Source of the DNA: Pediococcus ethanolidurans
Lineage (GTDB): Bacteria; Bacillota; Bacilli; Lactobacillales; Lactobacillaceae
NCBI RefSeq assembly: GCF_001437405.1
Contig: NZ_JQBY01000002.1
Span: forward strand, 1-64,000
Length of the DNA: 64,000 nt
Direction: 5' to 3'
The notes below the pieces were generated by a model. The model saw only the letters and a list, made by a program, of their open reading frames with translations, was not told the DNA's origin and made no database searches. The translations under genes were made by a program, and so were the position numbers. Below, in pieces: positions 42,844 through 52,560 of the stretch (within the stretch, counting starts at the first letter, position 1; the number at the start of each line of letters is the position of its first letter).

Positions 42844-43903
42844 TTACGCCGTTCCTTGATCACTGCTTTCATTTGTTTTTTTACTTCCAAACATGCGAGC
42901 CAACTTAGCGTCCTCACGAGCCTTGCCATGCAACGCTTGATTCGTCGTAGCTTCTTCACTTAACTGACGATAGCTATCGAGTCGTTCCTGACTCAAATGG
43001 CCTGCTTGAATGGCAGCTTGCACCGCACAGCCAGGTTCACTAGTATGCGTACAATCATTGAATTTACACATTCTAGCAAGATCTTCAATATCAGCAAAGG
43101 TGGTTTTGAAATCACCATTCAAAACTGAAAGCTCCCGCATCCCTGGCGTATCAATAACCAAACCGCCATTCGGTAACTGCAATAAGTCGCGGCTCGTAGT
43201 GGTATGGCGGCCGTGTGCATCACTTTCGCGCACTGCCTGCGTTTGGCCAACTTGTTCACCCATTAACTGATTAATCAATGTGGTCTTCCCCACACCAGAT
43301 GACCCAATAAAGGCCACGGTCTCGCTAGGCCGCACGTATGGTACTATACTGTGCAGTGTCATTTGTCACCGAACAAGTCACAACTTGGGCCCCCGCTGCC
43401 ATCTGTGTGACCTGTGTAACTCGTTGGGTCAACTGATTCGTGAGATCTGCCTTGGTCAAGACCACTACTGGCGTTGCTCCACTATCCCAGGCCACTACCA
43501 AATAGCGCGCCAACCGATTCAAATTATAATTCTCATCTAACGCCATACATATAAAAACGGTATCGACATTAGTAGCCACAATTTGGGCTGTGCTTTTTCG
43601 TCCCGCCGTTTTTCGTAGAAACAAACTGTGACGTGGTAATAGGCGCTCAATAATCGCCATGTCGGCACTTGCTGTATTTTCGCGCAGTAATACCCAATCG
43701 CCCACCGCGGGATAATCCTGCGCCTCAATCGCTAAATTGGCTAAGCGACCGGAAACGGCAGCTTGCCTCTCATCGGCAGCTGTTTTTACTTTATACATGG
43801 TATGATTTTGACCAACGACCCGTCCCATAATTAGTCCTCGTGGATAGGTTTGATCTGCTAAATTTGTTGGTAATCCCCAAGCTTTTAATTGTTTATTTTG
43901 CAA
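42844..43903 (-). pseudogene. RsgA-like ribosome-small-subunit GTPase, broken by a frameshift
   Basis: Circularly permuted GTPase family. The upstream part (TTG start, SD GGAGG) has the OB domain (about 20-80) and the G4/G5 motifs VVVLTKADL and CSVTN; the downstream part in another frame has the Walker A GSSGVGKTTLIN, DTPGM, and the zinc motif CKFNDCTHTSEPGC. Frames cross near 43335-43345, where TAG ends the first. Joined, the length would be about 350 residues, normal for the family. The gene is likely a paralogue; a separate intact rsgA elsewhere is presumed. Sequencing error cannot be excluded. Confidence 0.88.
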
Positions 43904-44208
43904 TGAATCTGATGCCTCCGTAAAATTTCATCCTGGAGGTTTAGATAAGTCTAGGCTATCCGTACCTCCGCCATCTGACTACCTTTAATTACAATTGCCA
44001 TAAAACTTCATCTCATTTCTTTTTTAGTAGCCCCATTATAGCATAGGATGCTTTTTATTTGGCGCACAAGAACTTTGAGAGTGTCCAATATAGCTTTACG
44101 TATTTCTAAATTTGTTTTTTAAATGCCAAATTCAAGCGTTTCTTTTGCTCACCAGCTAGTTAAGTGTTAATTTAAGACTAAATGTAAGCGGTTAAGGAGC
44201 TGATAAGA
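43904..44208. other. Intergenic region, no gene seen
   Basis: The leaders of the broken rsgA (minus) and of the oxidoreductase (plus, RBS AAGGAG at 44194-44199) are here. Two GGAGG-like words and no clear ORF or fold were seen. Confidence 0.5.
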
Positions 44209-45534
44209 ATGTATGATGTGTTATTTATTGGGAGTGGTCAAGGTGCTTGGAATGGTGCCATTCCAATGAGTCAAGCCGGTTTAAAAGTAGCAGTTGTTGA
44301 AGAAGGTTTATTTGGTGGTGTTTGCACCAATCGAGGCTGTAATGCCAAAATTACTTTAGATAAGCCCGTTGATTTAGTTCGGACCATCGAGCAACTACAA
44401 GGTCGTGGATTCGACAGTGTGCCTAAAATTAACTGGCCAGACTTAATGGGTCATAAACACGAGGTAATTGGAAAACTTGCCGAAAGTAACAAACAAAAGT
44501 TAATTGACGGTGGCGTCAAAGTCATCATCGGTCACGCGAATTTAGTGGATTCACAGACTGTTCAAGTTGGTGATACCGCCTATCAAGCAAAAAAAATTGT
44601 GTTAGCTCTGGGGCAGCATCCCCATCGTTTAGCTATCCCTGGAAAAGAACTTTTGCATGATAGTACAGATTTTCTATCAATCACGAAAATGCCAAAACGT
44701 CTGACCATTATTGGGGCCGGTTATGTCGGTATGGAATTTGCTTCTATTGCCAACGCTGCGGGAGCATCTGTCAATGTTGTCTTAGATAGTCATCAACCTC
44801 TACGTGATTTTTATCAACCTTACGTCAAACGCTTGGTCGAAAGCTTACGACAACGTGGCGTTAAATTTTTCTATGATCAACAACTCACAAGTGTTACGCG
44901 TGACGATGCCGGTCTGGTCTTACATGGTCCGGATCAATTTGAACTTGCAAGTGAGTACATCATTGACGCAAGTGGTCGGTTACCAAATCTTGAAGGTACT
45001 GGGCTTGAGAACTTAGGCATCGCTACCACCAAACGTGGCATTACGGTGGATGATCATCTACAAACAAATGTCCCCGGAGTCTATGCAACTGGTGACGTGC
45101 TTGACAAGACCGAACCTAAAATCACGCCAACTGCTATTTTTGAATCACAGTATTTGGCGCAGTTATTTACGGGGCAAACCACAGATGCGATTCAATACCC
45201 AAGCGTTGCGACTACTGTCTTTTCTTCCCCACGGATTTCTCAAGTGGGTATCAATCCTGATGTGGCAGCAAACTTTCCAGATAAATATACAGTTGCACAT
45301 TTTGAATATGGAGATGATTGGTTCAAACAGGTTCAAAACGAAATCGATGCAGCCTTAACCCTCGTTTTTGATAAGAAACACATTCTCGTCGGGGCAGTTG
45401 AATACAGTAATGAAGCAGTAGATGCCATCAACGGATTATTAGATATCATTGAATTGCGTTTAACACACGATCAGGTGCAGCGCTTTATCTATACCTTCCC
45501 AAGTATTCAACACAGTTACTTTCGTAAAATTTAA
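44209..45534 (+). CDS. FAD-dependent pyridine nucleotide-disulphide oxidoreductase
   Basis: 441-residue flavoprotein of the glutathione reductase/dihydrolipoamide dehydrogenase class. FAD loop LFIGSGQGAWNGA, redox pair GGVCTNRGCNAK (Cys-x4-Cys), NAD motif TIIGAGYVGMEF, and FAD motif YATGDVLD. The usual cysteine context is GGTCLNxGCxPSK; here it is GGVCTNRGCNAK. The C-terminal dimerisation domain ends with TFPSIQHSYF rather than the common HPTxxE. AAGGAGCTGA precedes the ATG. The actual disulphide or quinone substrate is unknown. Confidence 0.9.
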   Translation: MYDVLFIGSGQGAWNGAIPMSQAGLKVAVVEEGLFGGVCTNRGCNAKITLDKPVDLVRTIEQLQGRGFDSVPKINWPDLMGHKHEVIGKLAESNKQKLIDGGVKVIIGHANLVDSQTVQVGDTAYQAKKIVLALGQHPHRLAIPGKELLHDSTDFLSITKMPKRLTIIGAGYVGMEFASIANAAGASVNVVLDSHQPLRDFYQPYVKRLVESLRQRGVKFFYDQQLTSVTRDDAGLVLHGPDQFELASEYIIDASGRLPNLEGTGLENLGIATTKRGITVDDHLQTNVPGVYATGDVLDKTEPKITPTAIFESQYLAQLFTGQTTDAIQYPSVATTVFSSPRISQVGINPDVAANFPDKYTVAHFEYGDDWFKQVQNEIDAALTLVFDKKHILVGAVEYSNEAVDAINGLLDIIELRLTHDQVQRFIYTFPSIQHSYFRKI

Positions 45535-45631
45535 CATGCTAGCTGCTTGGGGTCAGAACAAACTAATTTCATGACAGGTTTTATGAATTATGATAGACTT
45601 ATGAAGATAATTAAAATAGTTTCAATCGGTT

Positions 45632-45700
45632 GGGCGCAAGCTTCAAGTTTTTTCCTTTCTCAGGGGTGTGAGAAAGTCTTGAAGTTTAGCGCTCATTTTT
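45632..45700 (+). terminator. Strong hairpin and U-tract between the oxidoreductase and antiporter
   Basis: GGGCGC...CTTCAAG (45632-45647) pairs with CTTGAAG...GCGCTC (45679-45694), with inner CTTTCTCA/TGAGAAAG, then TTTTTTAT. It ends about 40 bases before the antiporter ATG. It could be a terminator for the preceding gene or an attenuator in the antiporter leader. I found no promoter between it and the ATG. Confidence 0.8.
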
Positions 45701-45741
45701 TATACTCATGAAACTTTAAAATCTATTTTTGAGGTGAAAGC

Positions 45742-46884
45742 ATGCAGGAAATTGCAGAACTTTGTTTAATTCTAGTGGCCACGACGATTGCGGGTCACTA
45801 TAGCGCCCGGTTAGGGATGCCAGCCGTGGTGGGTCAGCTACTAATTGGGATTTTAATTGGTCCCGCTGTTTTGGGCTGGATTAAGGGAGACGAATTTACC
45901 CACCTATTTTCAGAGATTGGCGTCATTATTTTGATGTTCACCGCAGGTATGGAAAGTGATCTTCAGCTATTAAAAAAATATTTGCGTCCCAGCACTTTAG
46001 TTGCCCTATTGGGTGTCATCCTGCCAGTTGGCGTAATATATGGACTAAGCTTACTTTTCCATCTTCCACAAGCAGAAAGTATCTTTATTGGGGTGATCTT
46101 TGCTGCTACCTCCGTGTCCATTTCGGTTGCCGTTTTAAAGGAATTAGGCGGCCTGCATGGTAAGGCCGGGGCCACAATTTTGGGAGCTGCCGTTGTGGAT
46201 GATGTCCTAGCCGTTGTTATTCTCAGCGTTATGGTGAGTTTAATGGGGACATCGCCCTCTACCACTGGAAATTTATGGCTTACATTCATGTATCAACTCT
46301 TCTTTTTTGTCGGCATTTACTTTGTGGTTAAATTTATAGCTCCAATTCTCACTAGCGTTGGCAAACGGTTGTTTGTCGTCGGTGGCCCCACCCTCATCGC
46401 TGTTATTTTATGTTTGAGTATGGCACTACTAGCCGATGCCATTGGCTTAAGTTCAGTAGTGGGTGCCTTTTTTGCGGGAATTGCGATCTCACAAACCACC
46501 GTCAAACATGAAGTAGAAGCCAACATTGAACCAATCGGTTATGCTTTTTTCATTCCCGTTTTCTTCGTTAGCATTGGTCTATCGCTATCGTTTGCAGGGT
46601 TCATGAAAAACTTTATTTTTATCGTTTTACTGACAGTTCTTGCCACTTTCACAAAGTTATTAGGTGCTGGATTGGGTGCCAAGCTTTCGCAATTCAGCTT
46701 AAAAGATTCCTATATTGTCGGGTCCGGAATGGTATCGCGTGGCGAAATGGCGTTGATCATTGCACAAATTGGGTACAGCGCACACCTCATTTCTTCAACT
46801 TACTACTCCGCCATTATCACTGCCATCGTATTGACAACCTTACTGGCACCCTTGCTGTTGAAACATGCGTATCGTTTAAAATAA
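45742..46884 (+). CDS. Cation:proton antiporter (CPA2/KefB-NapA type)
   Basis: 380-residue membrane protein with about 12 helices, length of the transmembrane module only (no RCK/TrkA-N domain). It has EIGVIILMFTAGMESD (TM3) and AAVVDDVLAVVIL (DD motif of the ion site, about 146-158), as in NapA/KefB antiporters. GAGGTGA precedes the ATG. It likely exports Na+ or K+ in exchange for protons for pH and salt tolerance. The ion is not determined. Confidence 0.92.
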   Translation: MQEIAELCLILVATTIAGHYSARLGMPAVVGQLLIGILIGPAVLGWIKGDEFTHLFSEIGVIILMFTAGMESDLQLLKKYLRPSTLVALLGVILPVGVIYGLSLLFHLPQAESIFIGVIFAATSVSISVAVLKELGGLHGKAGATILGAAVVDDVLAVVILSVMVSLMGTSPSTTGNLWLTFMYQLFFFVGIYFVVKFIAPILTSVGKRLFVVGGPTLIAVILCLSMALLADAIGLSSVVGAFFAGIAISQTTVKHEVEANIEPIGYAFFIPVFFVSIGLSLSFAGFMKNFIFIVLLTVLATFTKLLGAGLGAKLSQFSLKDSYIVGSGMVSRGEMALIIAQIGYSAHLISSTYYSAIITAIVLTTLLAPLLLKHAYRLK

Positions 46885-46910
46885 GAATATATAAAATTAG
46901 ATCTCAAAAA

Positions 46911-46954
46911 ATATGAAGTGCAACAGACCGGTTTACGAGGCACTTCATATTTAT
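46911..46954. terminator. Bidirectional terminator
   Basis: ATATGAAGTGC pairs with GCACTTCATAT, with T-rich flank. It follows the antiporter gene. Confidence 0.85.
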
Positions 46955-47070
46955 TTGTGGTTTATTTTATTTATATTAAATAATCTTATTTTCAAGCAAA
47001 ACAGTTATGGCATTCCAGCCCTAAATTTTGTTAAGATCATCACTTTTGTTTTTGTTCTTTTAAAACGCGA

Positions 47071-48183
47071 TCAATTTTCATTTAAAAATTGTCTAATTTC
47101 ATCAAAAGCCAAATTCATTTGTCCCACCTGACAGTGCTGTTCCCCACCAGTTTCCTTGGTAAATAATTTAAATTGCACGTAACTAGAATTAATTAATTCC
47201 CTTTGTATTTGCCGAAGGCGCTTATATGGCACATATTGATCTTCCTTTCCTGCTAATAATAAGCAGTCTTGGTTAATCAGCGGTAAGAATTTTTTAGCAT
47301 TATGTCGTTGTAAATTTTGGATTAAATGAAATGGAGAATTCTCTCCTGTCAACAAGTATCCATTATTGATCTTCCACGTCATATCGATATTATTCTTCAT
47401 AATTTCAGTAAATAATAAATTCACGATTTTTTGTGCTCGAACCCAAAGTAAAAGGCGTAGCATGCCATACTTCACACGGCCTAAATTCATCGCCAAAGTA
47501 TCCATCGGTGTATAAAATATATCCATACAAATTATTTTTTTAATTCGTTTTTCAAACGCTGCAGCTCGCAAGACCAGCAAACCACCCCACGATAGGCCAA
47601 TCGCTACAACTGATTTCAGACCATAGTAATCTAAAACTGCTGAAACTGGTCTTTCAAAATTCGGAATAAAATGCAGACCATGCATGGATGTGTTCCCTTG
47701 GCCTGGTCCATCAAAGATGAGAATATTATAATTGGTACCTTTCAAATACTTAAAAAATCCAGCCACTTCTTCCAAGTAGCCATCAAAACCACCTATTACT
47801 AACAATGTTTTTTTGGCGTTCTTATTTTTTAAATACAGAGTTGGTAAGTAGGAATTTTCATACGGAACCCACCCACGTGTGAAGGGAAAATCATGATAAG
47901 ATTTGTAAAAGCACCGAATAAAACTTTCATACAATATATTCTTTCATGAATCATCACCTAAATAAAACATAGCAGCTTTATAATAATTTGCAGCAATAGC
48001 AAATTTCTGTTTTTTTTCATAATCTCGAGCATGAACAGACCACCAATTGTACCAATCATCAAGATTGTTTATATGTAATTTCATGTCTCTAAGATCATTG
48101 ATCACTTCTTGATCATTTGCAAACGGCATTGTAAACCTAGCAATTTGAAAATCTAATTGACGATTGCCAGTTATCGTTTTCAT
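47071..48183 (-). pseudogene. Alpha/beta hydrolase interrupted by an in-frame TGA
   Basis: The ORF starting at ATG 48183 (SD GGTGAT) reads an N-terminal helical cap ending AAMFYLGDDS, meets TGA at 47946-47944, and continues in the same frame as KNIL-YESFIRCF and then the hydrolase core (GGFDGYLEE, DGPGQG, nucleophile GLSWGG at about 144 of the second part, AGKEDQYVPY, TGGEQHC). Combined length would be about 370 residues, right for FrsA/hydrolase-type proteins. Both halves share one frame, so a single nonsense change explains the break. Confidence 0.85.
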
Positions 48184-48261
48184 ACTATCATCACCTTTCA
48201 AACTTGATCTTAGCAATCATAAAGATTAAAGTGAAGGTCAAAGAACGACATAGTGTTGGTT

Positions 48262-48280
48262 ATCGAACACTTTGTTCGAT
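48262..48280 (+). promoter_or_regulatory. Candidate TetR operator
   Basis: ATCGAACA (48262-48269) and TGTTCGAT (48273-48280) form a perfect 8-bp inverted repeat with a 3-base spacer, 24 bases before the TetR ATG and 79 bases from the broken hydrolase start. Size and position fit an autoregulatory operator for both genes. Confidence 0.65.
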
Positions 48281-48303
48281 TTCGTCCGATTAGGAGGATT
48301 CCC

Positions 48304-48843
48304 ATGTCAACTAATCTTCGTGTTCTCAAAACAAAAAGAAATATTCAACAAGCTTTATTTAGCTTACTAATACAGGGGCAAAGCTACTCTTTAGTAACAA
48401 TTGACCAAATTTGCCGGGAAGCGCTTTGCAGCCGTTCAACTTTTTATGCACACTATACCCAAAAGAATGACCTGCTAGAAGAAATTACCGATCATTACGT
48501 ATCTCAATTCCAAAAATTTTTAACTAGACGATTAGAATCCAGCCAAACAACCCATTTTGAATATATTTCCCAGCAACTAATTAACCAATTTATACTCCCA
48601 TCTCAGCCTCAGTTGCGCGTTTTGTTAGCCATTCGCAATGACCCTACACTTGGTTTAGAAGAAAAATTTCAAAAAGTAATCATCACCGAGTTATCAAAAA
48701 AGAGTACCAAAAGCCGAACTCTCATAAAGCTTTATGCTGTTAACGTGACAACCATTTTTAAAATGTTAGTGAATAATGAATTATGCTCCCAAGATCTTCA
48801 ACAACTTTCTGTTTGGCAGGAGAAGTTGGAATTAACCGAATGA
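48304..48843 (+). CDS. TetR-family transcriptional regulator
   Basis: 179 residues: N-terminal helix-turn-helix (TKRNIQQALFSLLIQ, VTIDQICREALCSRSTFYAH) and a helical ligand domain. The start at ATG 48304 follows GGAGG; the upstream in-frame ORF has no site. It is divergent from the disrupted hydrolase, whose control it may have had. The operator candidate at 48262 lies between them. Confidence 0.9.
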   Translation: MSTNLRVLKTKRNIQQALFSLLIQGQSYSLVTIDQICREALCSRSTFYAHYTQKNDLLEEITDHYVSQFQKFLTRRLESSQTTHFEYISQQLINQFILPSQPQLRVLLAIRNDPTLGLEEKFQKVIITELSKKSTKSRTLIKLYAVNVTTIFKMLVNNELCSQDLQQLSVWQEKLELTE

Positions 48844-49085
48844 AAATATCTAACTTTCCGACTATACGCTGCAGGTTCCATACTTTCCAATCAAACATTA
48901 GGATCCCTCCTTCATTAAGATCAATGATTGCCTCAAAGTATAACCTGATACGCTGCTTTTCTCTATTAACACGTTTCTAAAGCTTTAAGAATTTACATTT
49001 AATCTTAAAATTAACTATATTTTCCTAAAAAAATTCTCGGTACTTTTATCCGGAATCCTTGAAAATAACACACAATAGCTAATTA
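48844..49085. other. Intergenic stretch, nothing recognised
   Basis: No ORF with a ribosome binding site and no clear terminator directly after the TetR stop are seen in this AT-rich stretch. Confidence 0.4.
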
Positions 49086-49145
49086 AAAAGGTCCGTCATA
49101 ACGAGAACTGTGAGTGATTCACATTTTCGTTATGGCGGACCTTTT
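49086..49145. terminator. Strong bidirectional terminator
   Basis: AAAAGGTCCGTCATAACGA pairs with TCGTTATGGCGGACCTTTT (19 positions, one G-T), plus inner TGTGA/TCACA. It follows pepN on the minus strand. Confidence 0.92.
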
Positions 49146-49169
49146 ACGCTATTTAGTTTTAAATCTAAC

Positions 49170-51707
49170 TTACTTATTTAAAGAATTAGCCACCGCTTCA
49201 TGAACAGCATCTTTTTCAGCTTCAATCAAGTCGACACGACTCTCAATCACTTTAGTGTCCATTTTAATTTCACGGGTCAAACCTGGTGTGTTTAATTTAG
49301 GCTCAAAGAAAGCTTTGAATTCTGCAAGTCGTTGTGGTGTGTGGAAAATTCCTGCTGTAACCGTGATATAGGTTGTAAATTCCATATCACCACCAACAGT
49401 ATCTTCCAACCATTGCCAGTCGTTACGAATCCAATCCCAAGCTGCTTGTTGGCCCTTATCGTTAGCTAAAACGCCCCGGAACCAAGCACGTAAATCTTGT
49501 GGTTTAATCGTATCAGCATCTTCAAATTTCTCGATTAATTTCGCAATCAATTTAGCATCTGGTGTGCTAGTTAGCGCTGCACAAATGTCTGCTTTATAAC
49601 TAGCATCTGAGGATTGACGATGAGCTGCTAAGAGCTTGTCAAATAATTCAGCACTACCATAATTTTTAACTTCATTTCGTAAAATGAAGACACGTGTGTC
49701 AGCCGATAATGTTTCTAAACGATCTTGATTGGCAACGAATAATTCATGAGCTGCTTTTTGAGCATCTTCGTTTTTAGCATACAAAGCAGCACTCAAAACA
49801 TATGGCCGTGTTAACTGATCGTCGTTAGATTCACCAATCTTAGGTGTCCAGCCCAAACGTGTCACTTGTTTTTCGCTTAATTGATCGTAGAAACTTTGTA
49901 AGTCTTTTTCTTCTTTTGAATCTGGTGTTACAAATTTCTTCAAATTGTTGGTAACTGTGTACAATGCCGCATTCACAACGTTAGAATGACTATCTGCAAA
50001 CTGTTTCAACAATGGGACAACAGCAGCATAGGAAATCTGACGTCCTTCTGCTAATAAGCGCAAATCCTGTAAAATTTGTAATTGTGAAATGGCATCCAAG
50101 TCATTCACATGGTTCAAAATATCATTTAATAGTGTTTCATCATATTTCACGATAAAGTGTGAGTTATTTCCAACGTTCAAACGGAAAGGTTTGCCGTTTT
50201 CATTCCGTAATTCGGCATACTCACCAAGGGTTAGGCTCTTTTCAGCCATAATCGTTGGCGCCACTTCATAATTACTGTTGAGTGGAATTTGCCAATGACG
50301 ATCAACGTCTTTACCTTCACCACTAAAGAACTGCTTTTGTGACAAGGTTAACTTACCATCCACAACTGCTGCACTAACAACCGGATATCCGGGTTGTTCC
50401 AACCAGGAATTCATGATGGCACCAACATCAAGATCAGAAGCAGTTCCTAAAGCAGCCCACAAGTCTGCCCCAGTCGCATTTCCATATTTATGACTAGCAA
50501 AGTACTTCTTCAATCCCGCACGTAAAGCATCATCACCAAGCAAAGCGCGCACCATAACTAACATCCGAGCGCCCTTAGCATAAACGATAGCTCCATCAAA
50601 CAAGGCATCAATTTCAGCTGGGTTATTTACTTGTACATGGACAGATTGCACGCCATCGATGGCATCCCGTTGTAGCGCAGATGAAGCCTCAGAAGTTTGG
50701 AACATTTCCCAAATGTGCCAGTCTGGTTCAATGGCATCAATAGCGACATATTCCATCATGTTGGCAAAACTTTCGTTTAACCATAGATCATCCCACCACT
50801 TCATGGTAACTAAATCACCAAACCATTGATGAGCCAGTTCGTGCGCAATAACTGTAGCAACAAGTTGTTTCATATCTAAAGCTGTATTATCAGGATCTAA
50901 TAATAAATAGGCTTCTCGATAAGTGACAAGGCCCCAGTTCTCCATAGCTCCAGCTGAGAAATCAGGTAAAGCTAATTGCCATGAATGTGGGAGTGGATAT
51001 GGTGTTTGATAGAAGTCTTCATAAAATTCGATGGAACGTTTTGCAATATCAAGTGCAAAATCAAGTTCATTGGCCTTATGTGCTTTCGTCCCAAAGACAC
51101 CAACTTTAACGCCACTCTTAGTAGTCGTTTGTTTGCTTTGTAACTCACCAAACGCAAACGCAACTAGATAAGTTGACATCCGAACCGTGGTATCGAAATA
51201 GTGAACACCATTTTCAACCCGTGTTTCGGGCATGTTACTGATGGTTGTTTCGCCTTCATGTTCGTCATACTTGATTGCCAAACTAAACGTTGCTTTAGCT
51301 TCGGGTTCATCCACACATGGAAATGCTTGACGGGCAAAATTAGTTTCAAATTGAGTTCCAATAATCTGTTTCTTTTCGCCATCAACTTCATAATATGAAG
51401 GATAAATGCCCATCATACTGTCAGTAAGTTGTGCTTTATATGTAATGGTTAAAGTCGTCTCACCAGATTTGGGGAGGTCAATACGAATAGCATCGGCGTT
51501 ATCGTCTGTTGTAAATGAAACCTCTTTTCCATCTGCTTGTACTGCATCAACAGTCAAACCTTTTTGATGAATAGAAACCTGCTTGCTTTTTGCATCACCT
51601 GTAATTGAGGTTTTTCCCGTAAATTGTTTTGCTTCACGATTGATATCTAAATAGACATCATAGTGAGTGGGTTGAAATGTCTCATAAAAACGTGTTATTT
51701 CTGCCAT
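49170..51707 (-). CDS. pepN: Aminopeptidase N (lysyl/general aminopeptidase)
   Basis: 845-residue M1-family zinc metallopeptidase, the standard length for lactic acid bacteria. It removes N-terminal residues from peptides during casein and peptide use in the cytoplasm. GAMEN motif GAMENWGLVTYRE (about 253-265), zinc site HELAHQWFGD (about 288-297) with the later Glu in NESFAN, and a long ERAP1-like C-terminal domain. AAGGAGAG precedes the ATG, and there is no signal peptide. Confidence 0.97.
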   Translation of the reverse strand: MAEITRFYETFQPTHYDVYLDINREAKQFTGKTSITGDAKSKQVSIHQKGLTVDAVQADGKEVSFTTDDNADAIRIDLPKSGETTLTITYKAQLTDSMMGIYPSYYEVDGEKKQIIGTQFETNFARQAFPCVDEPEAKATFSLAIKYDEHEGETTISNMPETRVENGVHYFDTTVRMSTYLVAFAFGELQSKQTTTKSGVKVGVFGTKAHKANELDFALDIAKRSIEFYEDFYQTPYPLPHSWQLALPDFSAGAMENWGLVTYREAYLLLDPDNTALDMKQLVATVIAHELAHQWFGDLVTMKWWDDLWLNESFANMMEYVAIDAIEPDWHIWEMFQTSEASSALQRDAIDGVQSVHVQVNNPAEIDALFDGAIVYAKGARMLVMVRALLGDDALRAGLKKYFASHKYGNATGADLWAALGTASDLDVGAIMNSWLEQPGYPVVSAAVVDGKLTLSQKQFFSGEGKDVDRHWQIPLNSNYEVAPTIMAEKSLTLGEYAELRNENGKPFRLNVGNNSHFIVKYDETLLNDILNHVNDLDAISQLQILQDLRLLAEGRQISYAAVVPLLKQFADSHSNVVNAALYTVTNNLKKFVTPDSKEEKDLQSFYDQLSEKQVTRLGWTPKIGESNDDQLTRPYVLSAALYAKNEDAQKAAHELFVANQDRLETLSADTRVFILRNEVKNYGSAELFDKLLAAHRQSSDASYKADICAALTSTPDAKLIAKLIEKFEDADTIKPQDLRAWFRGVLANDKGQQAAWDWIRNDWQWLEDTVGGDMEFTTYITVTAGIFHTPQRLAEFKAFFEPKLNTPGLTREIKMDTKVIESRVDLIEAEKDAVHEAVANSLNK

Positions 51708-51797
51708 AATACTCTCCTTGATTTTTTAGAATAATTTCATTATACGGCATTTATGACAAAAAACCTATCTTGAGGTATCTAATTCAGTTAATGAAAC

Positions 51798-52124
51798 TTA
51801 ATAACGTTTTTTCAAGAATTCATAAAAAGATACGCGATCCTTTTCACTTAAATGACCAAATGATTTCCCAACCATTTTAATAGGAAATTCCAATGGCTGC
51901 GCATTAAGATTCACCCACGATGGTTTCTTTAAATTTGCCTTTTTCCATTGAGTGATCTCAAAATAATTTTTTCTCACTGATTTCGATTTAGACGCAAATT
52001 TAGAAGTAATCTTAAACGCCAAAACAAATTCATTCTTCACCTTAACAATTAAAATTGGACGCCTTTTTCCATCATCAAATTTAAGATAACGTACAAATGC
52101 AGTTGCAATATCATTAATCTTCAC
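51798..52124 (-). CDS. PemK/MazF-like type II toxin
   Basis: 108-residue probable mRNA interferase. A GTG start at 52124 with GAGGAAT upstream overlaps the end of the antitoxin gene by 11 bases. The MazF-like core is visible as RPILIVKVKNEFVLAFKITSK, here RPILIVKVKNEF followed by a basic loop. The upstream in-frame codons to 52199 would extend it but have no site. Activity is inferred from the pair. Confidence 0.75.
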   Translation of the reverse strand: MKINDIATAFVRYLKFDDGKRRPILIVKVKNEFVLAFKITSKFASKSKSVRKNYFEITQWKKANLKKPSWVNLNAQPLEFPIKMVGKSFGHLSEKDRVSFYEFLKKRY

Positions 52125-52419
52125 GCAACCATTCCTCGACTTTCTTAGTATCCGAGGTCTTTGTGTGAGGAATCGCATTCGATAATTCGCCAATTTCATA
52201 ATCTATTTGTTGCATATAATCTTTCTTTAATTTCTGATATTCTGCATAATCTTGAGCACTTATAACAAATAAGTCTTGATTAGGTCCTTCTTCTTTATTT
52301 GGAAGGGTAATCCGAATCGGAGAATTACTATTAGCCACTTGTTTTAGTAATTTTGATTGTTGTTTTCGAAAATTTGATGGTGTGTAGGTTAAAGTCAATT
52401 TTTCTTCAGTTGTCATCAT
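52114..52419 (-). CDS. Phd/YefM-like antitoxin
   Basis: 101-residue putative antitoxin: YTPSNFRKQQSKLLKQVANS is the Phd/YefM DNA-binding/dimer region, DLFVISAQDYAEYQKL the second half, and an acidic C-terminus (KKVEEWLRED) that would bind the toxin. ATG 52419 follows AAGGAG. It is paired with a MazF-like toxin, a hybrid arrangement. TTTTGTACAA words flank its -10. Confidence 0.75.
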   Translation of the reverse strand: MMTTEEKLTLTYTPSNFRKQQSKLLKQVANSNSPIRITLPNKEEGPNQDLFVISAQDYAEYQKLKKDYMQQIDYEIGELSNAIPHTKTSDTKKVEEWLRED

Positions 52420-52432
52420 AAGCATCTCCTTC

Positions 52433-52467
52433 TTTTGTACAATATTATACCCATATTTTGTACAAAA
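52433..52467 (-). promoter_or_regulatory. Promoter and putative operator of the toxin-antitoxin pair
   Basis: TATAAT on the minus strand (52449-52444) lies between two palindromic TTGTACAA words (52435-52442 and 52458-52465), the likely binding sites of the antitoxin complex. No clear -35 was seen. Confidence 0.6.
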
Positions 52468-52560
52468 CATACGGGAAACAAACTCGTTGATTAAACCAGA
52501 CAAAATAAAGTACGCAATAGAATTAGAATCAGATGTTTGAAGTTATTTTTTCTATATGTA

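Noticed and set aside
43325-43362. Programmed frameshift in the RsgA paralogue
   Set aside because: No slippery heptamer, stimulator hairpin or Shine-Dalgarno-like element was found at the crossing. A plain mutation or sequencing error fits better.
47944-47946. TGA as selenocysteine in the hydrolase
   Set aside because: No SECIS-like hairpin was seen, and lactobacilli are not known for selenoprotein synthesis. A nonsense mutation is simpler.
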